From assembly GCA_003993805.1 (NCBI GenBank), contig RSEF01000003.1, positions 110,454,942 to 110,518,941 on the forward strand: a stretch of 64,000 bases of DNA, given 5' to 3'. The notes beneath the pieces are model-generated. The model worked only from the letters and a program-made list of their open reading frames with translations, did not search any database and had not been told where the DNA came from. Shown piece after piece: positions 11,571-24,000 of this stretch (the stretch's first letter is position 1; every line of letters begins with the position of its first letter). The stretch comes from Himantopus leucocephalus (taxonomy: Eukaryota; Chordata; Aves; Charadriiformes; Recurvirostridae). The translations under genes and the position numbers were made by a program.

Positions 11571-14500
11571 GGATGGTGGCTTGGATACTAACATTTAAAT
11601 AGCAGTTAGGACGTCAGAGTAAGCTAGAGAAAGGGCAGAAGTTCAGCCAGTAACCTCAAGATTTTTTTCTTACAAGATTGAGTCATGCTGACCAGTGCCA
11701 TGAAATACAATACCATGTGAAAGATCAGGGTGAATTGATCAGGGATTTAGATCAATTTATATTTTGCTTTTAACCGTGGCAGCTGCTGCTTCTTTTAATA
11801 CACTTACTTAAGTTAAAGTAAGCAGCACATCTAGATGTTCTTTTGTTTATATAGTTCTATAAGAGTTGCCTTGTAGACTGTAATATTTCAGTACTAGTTC
11901 CAGGACGAAAAATAGCCCAAGAATTAGAATAGTCTAACTCTGGGTTCAAATCCCTTCTCTGTTTAGAATGCAAGTATCACTGAGAGACTTATCCTCCAAG
12001 TATCTTCAGTATGGACAATCATTTTTAAAACACACAGACTTTAGCACAGAGGTACTTCCCCATGGATTGTTCATGTTGTCCTATTTGAGTGAACCAAAAT
12101 GGACCTTCTCAGTGGAGTTCAGTACCTTGGATGAGAAGCATGTGAACATAAATAAATTGTTTTCCCATTCTGCTGCTACATATGAAACCCCAGCTCAAGA
12201 GCATACTCTGTTGCTTGACGTTGAATTGGTCTAAATTCAAAACATGGGTTCTTAGCCTGCGCCAATCAATTCCTGCCTAATCATGGAACGACCTGAAATG
12301 CATTGCCCTATGCCATCAATTTTTCTTAACATTAACTTCTGGTTTTAGTGATTTCCAACACCTCAATCCTGATGAGGCAGAACAGTATGGTTAATATCTC
12401 CTGTCACAGTTCCACCAGACTTTACAAAGCAGTTACTGATTTTCAAAACTTGCTTGAGAAGCTTGATCTAATAGAAATGCCAGGCCTTCCCCTTTGTGTC
12501 CCAACTTGCCCCCCAAGTGCAGGCATTGAGCTGTGGAAGAACTGGATTTATTTCCCACCAGGCTACTGGCTGCTCAGGAGGGGACGTATTTTTAGCCTCT
12601 CTTCTGAAAGCTATTTCACTTTTCTGAAAAAGTGTAAAAAATCCACTGACTCAGAGAAGGTGGAGGAACATGCCTGTAAGGGCTTGACTCAGGAACCTTT
12701 ACAGGAGATGCATGGCCAAGCAAGGTTTTCTGAGCTTCTGTCCCTGTCTAAAGACCTGGTTTTATACTTTGCCCATGTCTGTTCAAACTAAATATACAGG
12801 CTGTGACTGGCACTTGAGACTCACCAGTCTGATGTACTCCTCTAACCACTAGACTAGAGAGTGACCTTAATTTTTTTAATCATCTCTTGCAATGCAAATC
12901 TTCATATGTCCAGGTAAAATGGAAGAGCCTTAATGAAGGCTTTTGGGGATTGCTCTTCATTGCAAAGTAAAACCAGGTACATATCTCAAGATCAGGTGGC
13001 ATCAAATGGCTCATATCCACTCTGCTTAGAACGAGGTCTACTTATAGCAGAAGTGTCTTGGAAGGAACAGGGTGGACTAGTCTCAGAGTCAGAGCGCACT
13101 ATACAGCATTGACGAACAAGCATTCAGTACCTTAACTCTTCCTTATGCTTCTTTTGAATTAGTAACATCAGTGTACTCAAGGATTTCTCTGAGAAGTTTC
13201 ATGCTCTGACTTCAGGGCTTTAGATTCTGCTGGAGCCCAGGCCTTTCTGAATTAAATTAATCAGTCTAAGGGAGCAAGCCAGCTGCTGAAACAGAAGCAC
13301 TTAGCACAGTTTGAGACGTGTTAGTATCTTATGTGGCTAACAGGCAGCTACAATCTGGGGTTTAAAAGATTCATGCCCCTCTGGAGTGGCAGTTAGACTC
13401 CTGTAGGTTAAGCTAGGAAGTGGGGCTACACAGCTTATACAGATATCTCATTGGATCTGCAACACCCAGCTTCAAGCAACTGAATCACTCCTTGGCTATA
13501 TTTATGGAAAGGATGGAATTTCCTTTCCTTCAGACATCTAAACTTTGGAGACCTGCAATGTAGATGTCTACATGTGAGCTCCACTTTTTTAGTCAGTGGA
13601 GATGCAGATGCAGAGTCAGTTTGCAAATTGTAGGCACACAGTGGCATTACTGGTGTTTTTTTCTTGGACTGTGGCTACTATTCCAGAAAACATGGATCTT
13701 CCAGAGGTTCTCTGCTGTATCTGCCAGCCCCACGTGGGTATTTCAGGTACATTCAGGCAGTCAAGATGCTGACAGATACATCTTTTAAACAAATTAATTG
13801 AGTAAATTATTTGCAGTCAATAAATGATATGGAATCTAGAAACCTGTCATAATCCTGTTAAAGAGCTACGCTGTGTCTGACATACTGTGTTAACTGTGTT
13901 AATGATGGATTCAGTTAATTTGCCTGAACAGAAGCATCCAACAGACCCAGACCAGAGAAACCATAGGACCCATGGGGATCCCAATAGACAACTAATGAAG
14001 AGAAATGAGGATTCCTGGATATGACCCATTTCTTCTCAGTGATTCCTAAAATAGGTTAAGATGAGCTGCACACTAGAAGAGCCTATTTCTCAGTAGACTG
14101 CAGAAATAGTCTAAGGTGACTAGACCAGCCAAAACATCTCCAGTGCATGTACCTAAAGACACGCGTCTTCAGAACTCCGTTGTGAATTCAGTTACCTCAT
14201 GCCATTAGAGGTACAGCAAATTGCCTAAGACATCTGCATAGGCCTGGTAGACATAGCCCAAAATCTACAAGAGACCAACAATCTGTAGGGGATTTTATCT
14301 GGAGATCAACTAGCGCTCAAATGGCACTGGAAAGCTATGTCTAGCAACTGAATTGAGCATTCTAAGCAAAACCAATGTCCTTTCATGACGGACCCTCTGC
14401 TAGTTGCTGAGAGTTAACAGGAGTGTAGCTTCAAGCTCAGTTTGACTTGACACATTAGTGTCACTGATAATACTGATTTAACAAACTAAAGGTTTATTCT

Positions 14501-15424
14501 GACCATCATGCCTGCAGCTGGTTTATAAGAAAAGGAAATGTGCTGAATCTGAAAGTAGTGCCAATGGTTCCAAAAAGCAGAGATGTAATTGAACTGATAG
14601 TTATTCTTTACCTTAGCGATTAATCGTCTTTGATGTAAAAATCAGGTCTAAAGAAACTGACAGTTTCAAGGTTAAAATGTGAAAAATCCATAAGTTTCTT
14701 AAAAATGAGCTCTGTGAAGGGATTTTTCAGAACAGAAATTTTCCTATACACACTTGGAAATATAAACTGTTCAAATATTCCTCAAAAATTGGCTTCATGT
14801 TAAGTCTCTGAGATTCACAAAATAACCAGCTTTAAACATTGCAAAAATAATTTTTATCACAGAAAGAACTTCCTTTATAAATGATGGCCAATCAAAAATG
14901 ATTAGAAAATTTGCAAATCCAAATTGGAATAGAAACTGATTTAACTCATAGATGTCCTCTGAAAACAAAACAATAGCCTACAATATTTCAACTATCTTTC
15001 AAAGGTTTTACACGTTGCTGAACACATTTTGAAAACTTCTGCTCTAAAAGGACTTTATTGGCATCACAATACTCAGTATAAATCTGTAAAGATGAATCTG
15101 TTCAAACTTTATGCAGCAGCAGTGGAAATCTTTGAAAAACTGGGGACCCTTAAATAGAAATCTGGGGGAAAAAAAAGGCACTAGGATTCATGAAACACTT
15201 GGGGTTGCTTTCCAGTAGAGCATTGGAAAGCTTGTTTTATTCAGTTAACATACCACAAATGAAATGAATGGATAATACAGTACAGCTCTGCACAAAGTTG
15301 AAAAGGGCATTCTCAAGGAACTGCAGTCCCATCACTGTGGTATTTAATACAGAATATAGTAAAGGACATGTTATAAAAGTAAATACATAGTGCTAAACTA
15401 ACAGAGATAACAAGAATGATTTAG
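11571..15424. other. Unique non-coding stretch
   Basis: About 3.9 kb without a recognisable gene. The longest open frame is 12348-12791 (plus, 147 codons). It has no known domain and no splice signals that stand out, so I do not call it a gene. A box-B-like GGGTTCAAATCCC occurs at about 11942-11954, but it has no tRNA cloverleaf around it. A tRNA-SINE-like remnant at 12801-12866 is listed separately. Confidence 0.55.
12801..12866 (-). mobile_element. tRNA-derived SINE remnant (antisense)
   Basis: Read on the minus strand, the segment contains CTCTAGTCTAGTGGTTAGAG followed by a stretch ending in GACTGGTGAGTCTC. TAGTGGTTAGAG is a box-A-like motif typical of the tRNA-related head of amniote SINEs (MIR/CORE-SINE and reptile tRNA-SINEs). 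No box B is clear, and the rest of the element has decayed. The call rests on the distinctive head motif only. Confidence 0.5.
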
Positions 15425-15790
15425 AAAGAAAAGGTCTTGGCTAACTTGATGCTTCAGGAGGCTGCAGACAAAGCTGATAAAACACAGCATAATTTATTTG
15501 GATCTTCAGAACATTTTGACAAAGTTCCATACTACTGGTCTCTGTTTAAGCTAAAAGTTGCCAGGATCTAGGGAAGTACATGGGAGTGGATAAAGCGCTG
15601 ATGGAAAAACAGAAAACAGAGAAGCTATGTTAGATTGTGGAAAACTAGATTTACTGGGGCCCGACAGGGGTCAACATTTAGGCCTCTACTGTTCATGATC
15701 TATAAAAATGATATAGACTAGTAAAATACGCTGACAGCACAATGTGGAAGGAGCTGTGAACCTACAACGTAAAGCTAGAAAAATTCAAAA
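15425..15790 (+). mobile_element. Old CR1-type LINE fragment, RT core region
   Basis: The order of blocks follows CR1-clade ORF2: TTTTGACAAAGTTCCATAC (the F-D-K-V-P block), a GGAAAAACAGAAAACAGAG block, GGGGCCCGACAGGGGTCAAC (the P-Q-G block) and TTCATGATCTATAAAAATGA. Then comes AAATACGCTGACAGCACAATG, where the reverse transcriptase metal-binding motif should sit. In frame this last block reads Y-A-D-S-T, so the second of the paired aspartates is gone. Stops and frameshifts occur throughout. It is more diverged than the other CR1 copies here and lacks any 3' end, so it is probably an ancient insertion. Confidence 0.7.
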
Positions 15791-17094
15791 GTGTTTTTTG
15801 CTTAGCTTGCTTGTTTTCATTGCTCAAAAAGCACTAATAATCTCTTTTGCGCTAGCTCGTCAACACAAATGCATTTGAAGAATGCCTAAGCTGTAAGGTA
15901 AATAAAGACAGGCCAGAGGAAAAAAAAAAAAACCTCTTTTGGCTCATATGCAAATACTACATTAGCATGCCTAAAAGTCCTGCATTGCTTGGGGTGGTGC
16001 CAAAAAATCAAAGCTATAACCCCAGGTACGACATGAATGAATTCCCTAGTTTTATGTCCTTTTTTTTTCAAAGAGTTCATGACTTTGTAGTGTTAATACA
16101 GGGGTGGCAAACAGAGCTCCAAAATCATAGAGATAACCTCAATGGGAAGAAGAAAATTCAGAACTCTACTATTGGTTTATCAAGATTCTTTCAGAATACG
16201 TTAAAAACGTTGAGACCTACTATAATCCTAAGTTTGGTTTCAGTAGTAGGCTATTAACACCAGTTTTGTAAAAAGTGAGTTCATTGTTACTACTGGTTGA
16301 TCCTTGTCAGGCAAAGCAGTAGGAGTAGGTAGACTTACATGCAGTTCCTGACAGAGATTTATCTGTCCTCATAGGCTACAGAAATAAGGTTTGTGAGATG
16401 ATCATAACAATGCTTTCTTTTTCCGACCCATAAATTGTCTAGATTTCTGTAACTTTGGGGCAAGGATCATCTCTGCTGGAACATATATTTTTGTTTAAAT
16501 CAGTGGAGATCCCTACATTTGTAGATCCCTAAAGTTAGGTTCAGAATTCTGGTTCTTCTAGTTGATAAATGCAAATTCTTTAATGACAGGACTTTGAAAC
16601 GGTACTGGCATTGGTGGTTTCTGCATTTTCCTAGGTATAATACTATCTTCTGAAGCTAAGAGTTACCATGGAATAAAAAAAATGAATTTTATTAATAAAT
16701 TATTGATAGCAAAATGAGAATCCATCCAGCAGTATATTGTAAATTGGAAAGTAGCAGGGACTGCTCACAAGTTTTTCTTTCAAATGTCTTTGTATGAAGA
16801 AATTATATTTTCCCTGTAGCCCTTCTTTTTGAACAGCAGCTGTTTTCCTAATAACAGCAATTGCTGGAAAGTTTTCTATACTGGCGCACTATAGTGCTGT
16901 GTATCTCTGTGGGGCTTTGCAAACCTTCACACACTGCAAAACCCCATAGTCATGTAAGTGGTCCCATTGAATACAGCAGTGTATGCCATCCAAGAAGGGA
17001 ACCCGACCTATATGTGAAAACAGGAACGTGAGGCAATGATTTAACATTTTAGGACTGAAGTATTTAAAATTGTAACCAAAATATGCTAGACTTG
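15791..17094. other. Unique non-coding stretch upstream of the LTR
   Basis: About 1.3 kb of AT-rich sequence with an A(13) run at 15920-15932. I see no gene and no recognisable repeat in it. The longest open frame (15967-16257, 96 codons) has no identifiable family. Confidence 0.55.
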
Positions 17095-17800
17095 CATTCT
17101 GGTTTGAGGTAAAACAGAACCAATTTTCTGTTCAGTAACTTCACTTTTTAGCTAAGCCTCTTCTAACTACTGAAATTGGCAGCATATTGTGCATAAACTG
17201 TTCGCTCTCAGAGTGATAAGACCAATGTTTATAGCTGATGCCAAGGCATGGTGTGCAGAGAGGCTCTTGCTTATACTTATTGCTATAACAACCCAGGCCA
17301 GCTCACTTTTGTTATTTGCCCTGTTGGAGGGTTGGAAGCACAAAAGCATAGAGGGGTCACATCTTTGGGGAGGAGTGGACAGGACAGGTGACCCAAAACT
17401 GACCAACAGGGTATTCCATCCCATCTGCCTCATGCTCGGTATAAAAGCTGAGGGATCAAAGAGTCAGCCCTCTTTCTTCAATGGCCAATGACCGAGGAGG
17501 ACTCTTGTCTGTTTGTCCGCCTTTAATCCCGATCCTGAATCCAGTTCCCATCCATCACTGACTCCAGTCTGGGACTTCCCAGTGCCAGCCAGTGACGTGA
17601 TCATCATCCTGGGAGCTTGTTAGGGTTTTGTATATATCTCTTTATTTTCTTTTTATTTTATTATTAATATTTCATTAAAGTAGTTTAGTTCCTTCTAAAC
17701 TCATAAGTGTCTCTCTCTCTCTCCTGACTCTCCTCAGAGAGAGGTGGGGGAGAGCATTTGTCATTCCACCTGAGTGGCCAGTCCAGCCCAGATCATGACA
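17095..17800 (+). mobile_element. Solo LTR of an avian endogenous retrovirus
   Basis: A 706-base unit with LTR anatomy. A TATA box (TATAAAAG, 17440-17447) lies a little past the middle, a CCAAT-type element follows at about 17483, and an ATTAAA polyadenylation signal lies at 17674-17679. The 3' end reads ATGACA. The 5' part (TCTGGTTTGAGGTAAAACAG) and the block around GACAGGTGACCCAAAACTGA match an LTR family I remember from bird genomes; I cannot name its library entry. ACTTG occurs immediately before (17090-17094) and after (17801-17805), consistent with a 5-base target-site duplication. That would make the inner ends CA...CA rather than TG...CA, so the first two bases may have mutated or the left boundary may be off by a few bases. 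No gag, pol or env lies on either side, hence a solo LTR left by recombination. The promoter and poly(A) signals are intact by eye; current activity is unknown. Confidence 0.8.
17440..17447 (+). promoter_or_regulatory. TATA box of the solo LTR
   Basis: TATAAAAG lies 346 bases into the LTR, with a GC-rich stretch upstream and CT-rich sequence downstream, where the U3/R boundary would be expected. Transcription would run rightwards. No downstream gene is present in the window for it to drive. Confidence 0.5.
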
Positions 17801-20800
17801 ACTTGTTCTTCATCAAATGTTTTCATACGAAAAACACATTTCCTGACCAATTCTATATCTAAGTCTTTGCTGAGATTCATCTGGTTATTAATGTTTCTAG
17901 GTAAGCACCAGGGAGCAGCATCTTCTATACTGAACCTAAGGAATCTAACTCCAACCCAAAGTAAATGCAGTTTCCTTAGGCTAATATTCTGAAGTTCAGA
18001 AAAATAGAATGTGGCAATATATAAATAAAAATGTAAAACCAAATCTTACTACTAAATTTGATAATATAGAACATAGCTACGTTGCTATTAGACTTACTAG
18101 TATGGGTCAAGCCTACTGTTTGGACCTGCGTTGCTTGTGTCTACATAGCTAAACTCTTGTTTTCCTACCTCACAAGCACAGTGGCCTCATCCATGCCATG
18201 TTCTGGATATAGTCTCTAACCCCTGCTGTCCTCTGATCTGTAGAGCCTGGGAGAATACTAGTTGGGACATGCCAAAACCATGCCAGGGAGCATACTAAGG
18301 GTTTATCAATATAGATTATAGTATACCAATGCTCAAACCAGTATCCTGTCCCTTCTTAGTTTACTCATACAGAGGTAACTCACTGGAACAAAATTTTCCT
18401 GTGTACTCATGGTCAGTAGAGTTTCAGCTAAGTAATCCTAAGACAATGGAACTATCAGCAACGAAAAGTTGACTGTTTTGCTAATAGTGAGTAGAAATCC
18501 ATAGAACTGGTTTGGCATAAATGCAGTATTAAAATATATACTTAAAACATGCACTTCAGCATGAGAAATACTAATTTCCTCAGCCCAGCTATGGTTGTCT
18601 CTGAAATACGGTGCTGAAGTGATGTGTATAATATTTTCAAATGAGAAGCATACATTTTAGATTGTGAAATACCACAACAAAGAGCTATCTAATAATATTT
18701 TTACTGGGTACGGAGAACTGAAAAAGATTCAGACCACGATTAGCAGAGCCAGATCCAGAAAGAGAATCAAATAAGGTTCTAATTAAATTTAAAAGACTCA
18801 ATATTATCTTGTAAAAGCTTGTGATGCAGAGGAAACAGCACAAACAGAATAGACAGCAACAACATCAGGTGTCATAGATTCCAGATCTTTCAAAGTTTAA
18901 ATGATGTTCAAAATAAATCTATTTTTAATAGTATTTTTAATTCCTCATACGCCTGCCAATATTTTGGGGTAAGAGAGGCACATTCCTCTCTGGACTGTAT
19001 GTAAATGAAAGAAAGATAGCTGAGGTGTATGGGAATTGCATGACCTTGTTTGGACAAATAAAAAATTGATACTGGTGGAAGGGACAGCCAGTTGGATCCA
19101 TTATCTTTATAATACCAGAGGGTTTCCTTTACCCTTTATTTGGCATGTTGGCCTAAACCAATACTTCCAAAACTTATTCCACTGCAAGCCAGGAATCCTA
19201 GTTTTTTAATTCCACAGACCAAAATAGAGTCTTGAACTCTGGGCTTGGAACTGCTAACCTAACAGAGTCTGAGGAAAGCCTGATAATTTTCATTTCATTA
19301 AAAGAATAATTTAACTAGAACATCTGGAACAACTAGAACAACAAATTAGAAAAAGAAAGGCAAATTTTCGTGCTTGTAAAGTCTTATTCACACTTGAAAC
19401 TCAGGTTTCATGTCTTAGACCTAATCTGGGACCCATGTGCCAAAGGGTTTGTGTGGTTTTACAGCTATATCAATTGGTCTAGGGAAAGGTCATCTACAAT
19501 CTTACCTTGCTTATATCCTGTAATGCATTTTATTAATATTAATTTGTCCCAACACATTCAAGTCTGTTTGTTATCACTGTCTATCACTGTCACTGATGCC
19601 TAGCAAAGACGACATGCTTGCAAAAGGAATCCAGGTGTGTATGTGCAGGATCTTCTTCTTGTACCACATTTCTTCTCCATTACTTTAATTATCTTAATCA
19701 TCTTGAAGTAAGCTCAGTGCACTGCAAAACTTTGCAGTGGAAGGAATCACATAATATATATTACACGGTTTGAATCTTTAAGGGACTGGATGGGGTCAAG
19801 GTTACTCAGATTCTCACAGAGTGAAGCCTTAAATTTAAACAGATCTGCTTCATATTTCATGTTAAAGGATTTGCAATTTGCTCTTGATATATTAAAAATG
19901 CAGAAGGAAACCTATTGAATTGTTTAAAGGAGAACAATAAAGAAAGGAATAAACTTGCTCTCAAGAGCAAAGATTTAGTTATACACAAGCCCTCAGCCAA
20001 GTCAAAGCAGCTTGTCAAGCCTACTTCTCTGCAGCCCTGATTTTGAGCCCCTCTTCCCATGCTAAGTAATGTTTTCTTTTCCTTGGCATGAAATAGCTCC
20101 ATATTTTGATGTAATTTCTTCTGTTACACAGGAGAGTTGGTTCTTCTGGTGGGACCCTTTCCCGAATGAACTCTGCTGGCCACAGTTTTGACAATGACAA
20201 TATGATATAACAAACTTTGAGGTAGGTGGCCCAGAAAGCTGAATCTTCAACTGATAATCACAGTTATGAGTTCAGAACAGCATAGGTGATAAGTCCCTTT
20301 TCCCAACCAGTGAAAATGAAATTAAGCCCACTCAAAGCAAGAACTTGGAAAAAAATGGCTCACCAAGCTGAAAACCTCACTCAGATGTTGGAATTATTTC
20401 TTTCCCCGCAATTCGTATGTGATTCTTTCATCTTAATAACAATAACAGAAAGAAAAATAAAAGAATTATATGTTTTCTTTGAAAATACTTTCCAATATTT
20501 CAAACAGAAATGGTAGTTATATGAAATCTAAGATCATAAAACAATAAATACTGAATAATATTCAGTGACTAATGTCTTAAAGCTGAACTTTATTCAATTA
20601 CATCAACATAGAACTTGAATAATAGAATGTTTTTCTTCTTCCAACACTCATCTTCCATCTGAGCAGCGAAGTTTCTCAAGTGAGATCTACCTCTGCCTTT
20701 ATGCATTGCCCAGTAGTCATAAGTATAGACTTCAGATTTGAGTGAATACTTTGTGCATACATCTAGAAGACAAATGCATGCATAAAGATAACAGTGATAC

Positions 20801-20891
20801 ACCATTCCCTTTTGTAAATAAAAATCTTACACCACCAACCCGCCCTGACCATTGAAAACTGGCATTAAGTTCCCTTAAGTAGTCTCCTCAG
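17801..20891. other. Unique non-coding stretch
   Basis: About 3.1 kb of AT-rich sequence with no gene or confident repeat. Open frames are at most 93 codons, lack recognisable domains and overlap one another on opposite strands, as chance frames do. Confidence 0.5.
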
Positions 20892-21014
20892 GTGAACCAC
20901 CGGACCAGTGTTCAGCCTGAGGAACCTGTCACAACCATTAGAGTCCGCAAATTAAAACTAACTCTTACTGAGAATCCAGACCTGGGACAGCTGGACTGTC
21001 TCTTCAAGCCTACA
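20892..21014 (+). other. Weak exon-like segment
   Basis: The segment follows a pyrimidine-rich TAGTCTCCTCAG acceptor-like sequence and ends at ACA|GTGAGG, a fair donor. It is 123 bases (41 codons, phase 0 at both ends) with an open frame that includes TIRVRKLKLTLTENPDLG. The peptide is charged and not obviously low complexity, but I recognise no protein family. No partner exon is evident nearby. Chance occurrence is quite possible. Confidence 0.15.
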
Positions 21015-24000
21015 GTGAGGCTGCAGAAAATGGATAAGAAAATCAGTCCCTTTTCTTCACAGAGAAAGCCCTTCAGCTGTCTGTTGAGACCAGCCTCAAT
21101 CTCGTGAGACTGAGATGCTCATATTTACCTTATATATAAACAGATGTACTGAGACCAACCTGGTTTTAGGCAGTGTCACAGTGGAGGTAACTTTTTTCTG
21201 ATGTTACTGACTCAAAGATTAAAACAACAGCTTAGAAAGGTACTATGCTGTTCACTTTAGGAATCTAACCTGAGTTCAGTAACCAAAATTTATGAGTGTA
21301 AATTCAGTGTCTGGTCACCAGAGAAAGCAAGATACCCCCCAAAGGAGGATTCACAGTAATAACTTAGATGGTTGAAGTTAAGGTAGGATGAATGTCACAC
21401 CCCTTGAAGCAAAACACAGACCTTTATGGAGCATTTAAGACATTCAGTCCTTTCTAAAGAACAGTAAAACAGAAATATGAGCTGTTAAAGGATTTGCTTA
21501 TTTATTTGAGTCTGACAATGAATTTTTCCAGTGCAAGTATTTCTTAACCTGTGATACTTGGTACTTGAGCCAGGTTACCTTACTGCATAGCAGAAATCAC
21601 AGGTCTTGTTTTCTGAGAAAAACACCTGCGTGATCCGATTACCACAATAGCCAAGAGGATGCTGATATTCATAAGTTATCACCTATTATTTCTTTTCCCT
21701 TGAGCATACAAACTTGCAGGGAATATTCAGATTTAAAGTGATATATCTTTAAAATTGTTGGCATGAGATGTCACATCATTTTCCGTTATACAATTATATG
21801 GGCCTGTGCAATATTCAACGCCAAATGTCTGTATTTATTCTGTAATGCACTGAACCATTACAAAGCTCTACCCAAGTAAAATTTTACCTCAAGGTTGCCC
21901 ATCTTTGAGGTACTGAGCATTTGCCATGTCTTTCATGACCATACAGAATCAACTGAAATTCTTGTGTGGGCTTAGGATCCAATAAGAGTCAGTTCAGAAA
22001 TACAGAAATTAACAGGTAATAGTTGTTAATTGCTCTGCTGGTCTTGACTTGTAAAGTGCCAGAAAAATGTGCTGTTTGAGATGATATTTACTTGAAAGCT
22101 ATTGTAACTTCTATTAGCAGCATGTAAAGAATGCAATTAACAGCACTAAATTCTTGTATCGATTAATTGCATTTAAGTAACTGAAAACAAATGTCCTCAA
22201 TATATGCTCCTTTGGCAAGATTAGAGCAGTTTGGTTATCTTGCTACTATTGACTAAAAAAATACACACTGGCGTTGAAGGAAGGCTAAGAGTTGTTGAGC
22301 TCTCTTAGCTTCTCTTCTCTTAAAGAATAAACTTATTGCATGGACTGGGCTTTGCAATATAAGCTGAAGGGTGGCTTTGTGCTTTATGACATAAACATTC
22401 CTGTTGAAGATAAAATACTGTAAATATCTGCAGAAGCACCATGTGTTTACCCTTCTCAGAAAGTATTCTGGAATATGTGTGTGAATACTTCACTCTTGTC
22501 CAATTACATTGCAATCAGTGTCTTATTTCTTCTGAATTGGTGTATAATACTTATTATCCTTTTAGCATTCTTAAAGTTCCTCATAGTGCTTTGTTTTAAT
22601 TTTATTAAGTCCCAAACTCATTAATGGTTGACCATATGACACTTTTTTTTTTGCACTTCTGAGACTCATGTTATAACCATACGGCCTGTTGACGCCTGCG
22701 GTGCAGGCAATGACCCCCAAGAAAGAAATAAGAAAAGATGATTCTGCTCCCTAGTAAGCACGTATTATCCAGTCATTATTAGAAAGGCGATGTGTTTGTC
22801 AAAACCCGAGGCCCAGAACGCATCCAGGACCCATTCCAACTTGTGTCCACTTCTGTGATCAGCCTGGACTCACATCCCATACAACATTGCAGCAGGCAAT
22901 GCCGAGATGTTTGCATTTTTAGGAAGGTCACTGAGCTGTCATGCAACTCTACAACAATAGAATATATAGCAGAAATAGTTGGGCCATGCATAATTGAGGA
23001 ACCAGCATTCTGAAAATAAGCATGACTTATAGTGAGCCTTGAAGTGCAGATAGACTTGAGGTTTTCTCCTCACTATGCTGGCTGGGTTACCTCAAAGATT
23101 TCTTTGATAGTACTCCAATGTGTGCAGTCAGTGAATTTTGCCTCAAGCTGCCTTTGAAGGCTTCTTCCTACTTGGATCAAGATGTCAAAATGTCCTCAGT
23201 TCCTTTGACTCAGCCCCTGATTTAAGCAGCGCTTGGCATATCTCCAGAAAGAGATTAACTCCTGCTTCTTTTTTTGACTGTATTTTTCACTATGAGTTAC
23301 CAGTACCTGGGCCACTCTCTGTGCTTTTACACAGCAACTTGCACCCACAGCAAGGCAGTCAAAGCAGCAGGCAGTCAGTTTTGTGGACAGCTGGACTTTA
23401 CTGGGTTCTATAGCTATTGAGATCAAATCTAAAAATGAATTTCAATTTTTTGAGCTTAATCAAAATTCACATTATGCCTGCATCTTAAAAAAAATTCCAG
23501 ATGTGAAATGGGTCAAAGGTGTCCTTGTGACCTTGTGTCAAGAGATCTTCCCTGGGATATCCTACCTAAGTGGCTCATACAGCCTCGGTCTCTGGTTCAA
23601 AGGTCCCCTTCTCCCCCTTTTCTTCCTGAAGCCTTATCAGGTGAGTAGAGCTACATCCTGAGCCCATCTCAGTCACAATAGTACTTCTTACATGATAAGC
23701 ACAGAATATAACACAAAAGTGACCTCCTGGATCAGTGGGCTACCATCAGCCACCATGCCATACAGCTCTGTTAAGCTTAGCAAGCTCTGTTTTGCAACTA
23801 TCTGAATTTGGTGTCTCCCTGGGCTCTTACTGAAACATAATGCATGATGAGGTGAGGGGAGAATGCCTTAATTAGACCTTTAGTTCACTACAATTTTGAA
23901 TATCTTCGCCTCTGGGGAAATCCTGTAGGAATGACCAAACGCCCAAACTTAAAGGGAAGATTGTAGGAAAAACAGGGTTTTTCAAAAACTCAGGATTACT

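Noticed and set aside
11935..11960. Box-B-like GGGTTCAAATCCC suggesting a tRNA gene
   Set aside because: No flanking acceptor stem, anticodon arm or box A at the right distance. At most a decayed SINE piece.
12348..12791. 147-codon plus-strand open frame
   Set aside because: No recognisable domain and no distinctive splice context. The 3' end lies next to a SINE remnant, and frames of this size are expected by chance in 64 kb.
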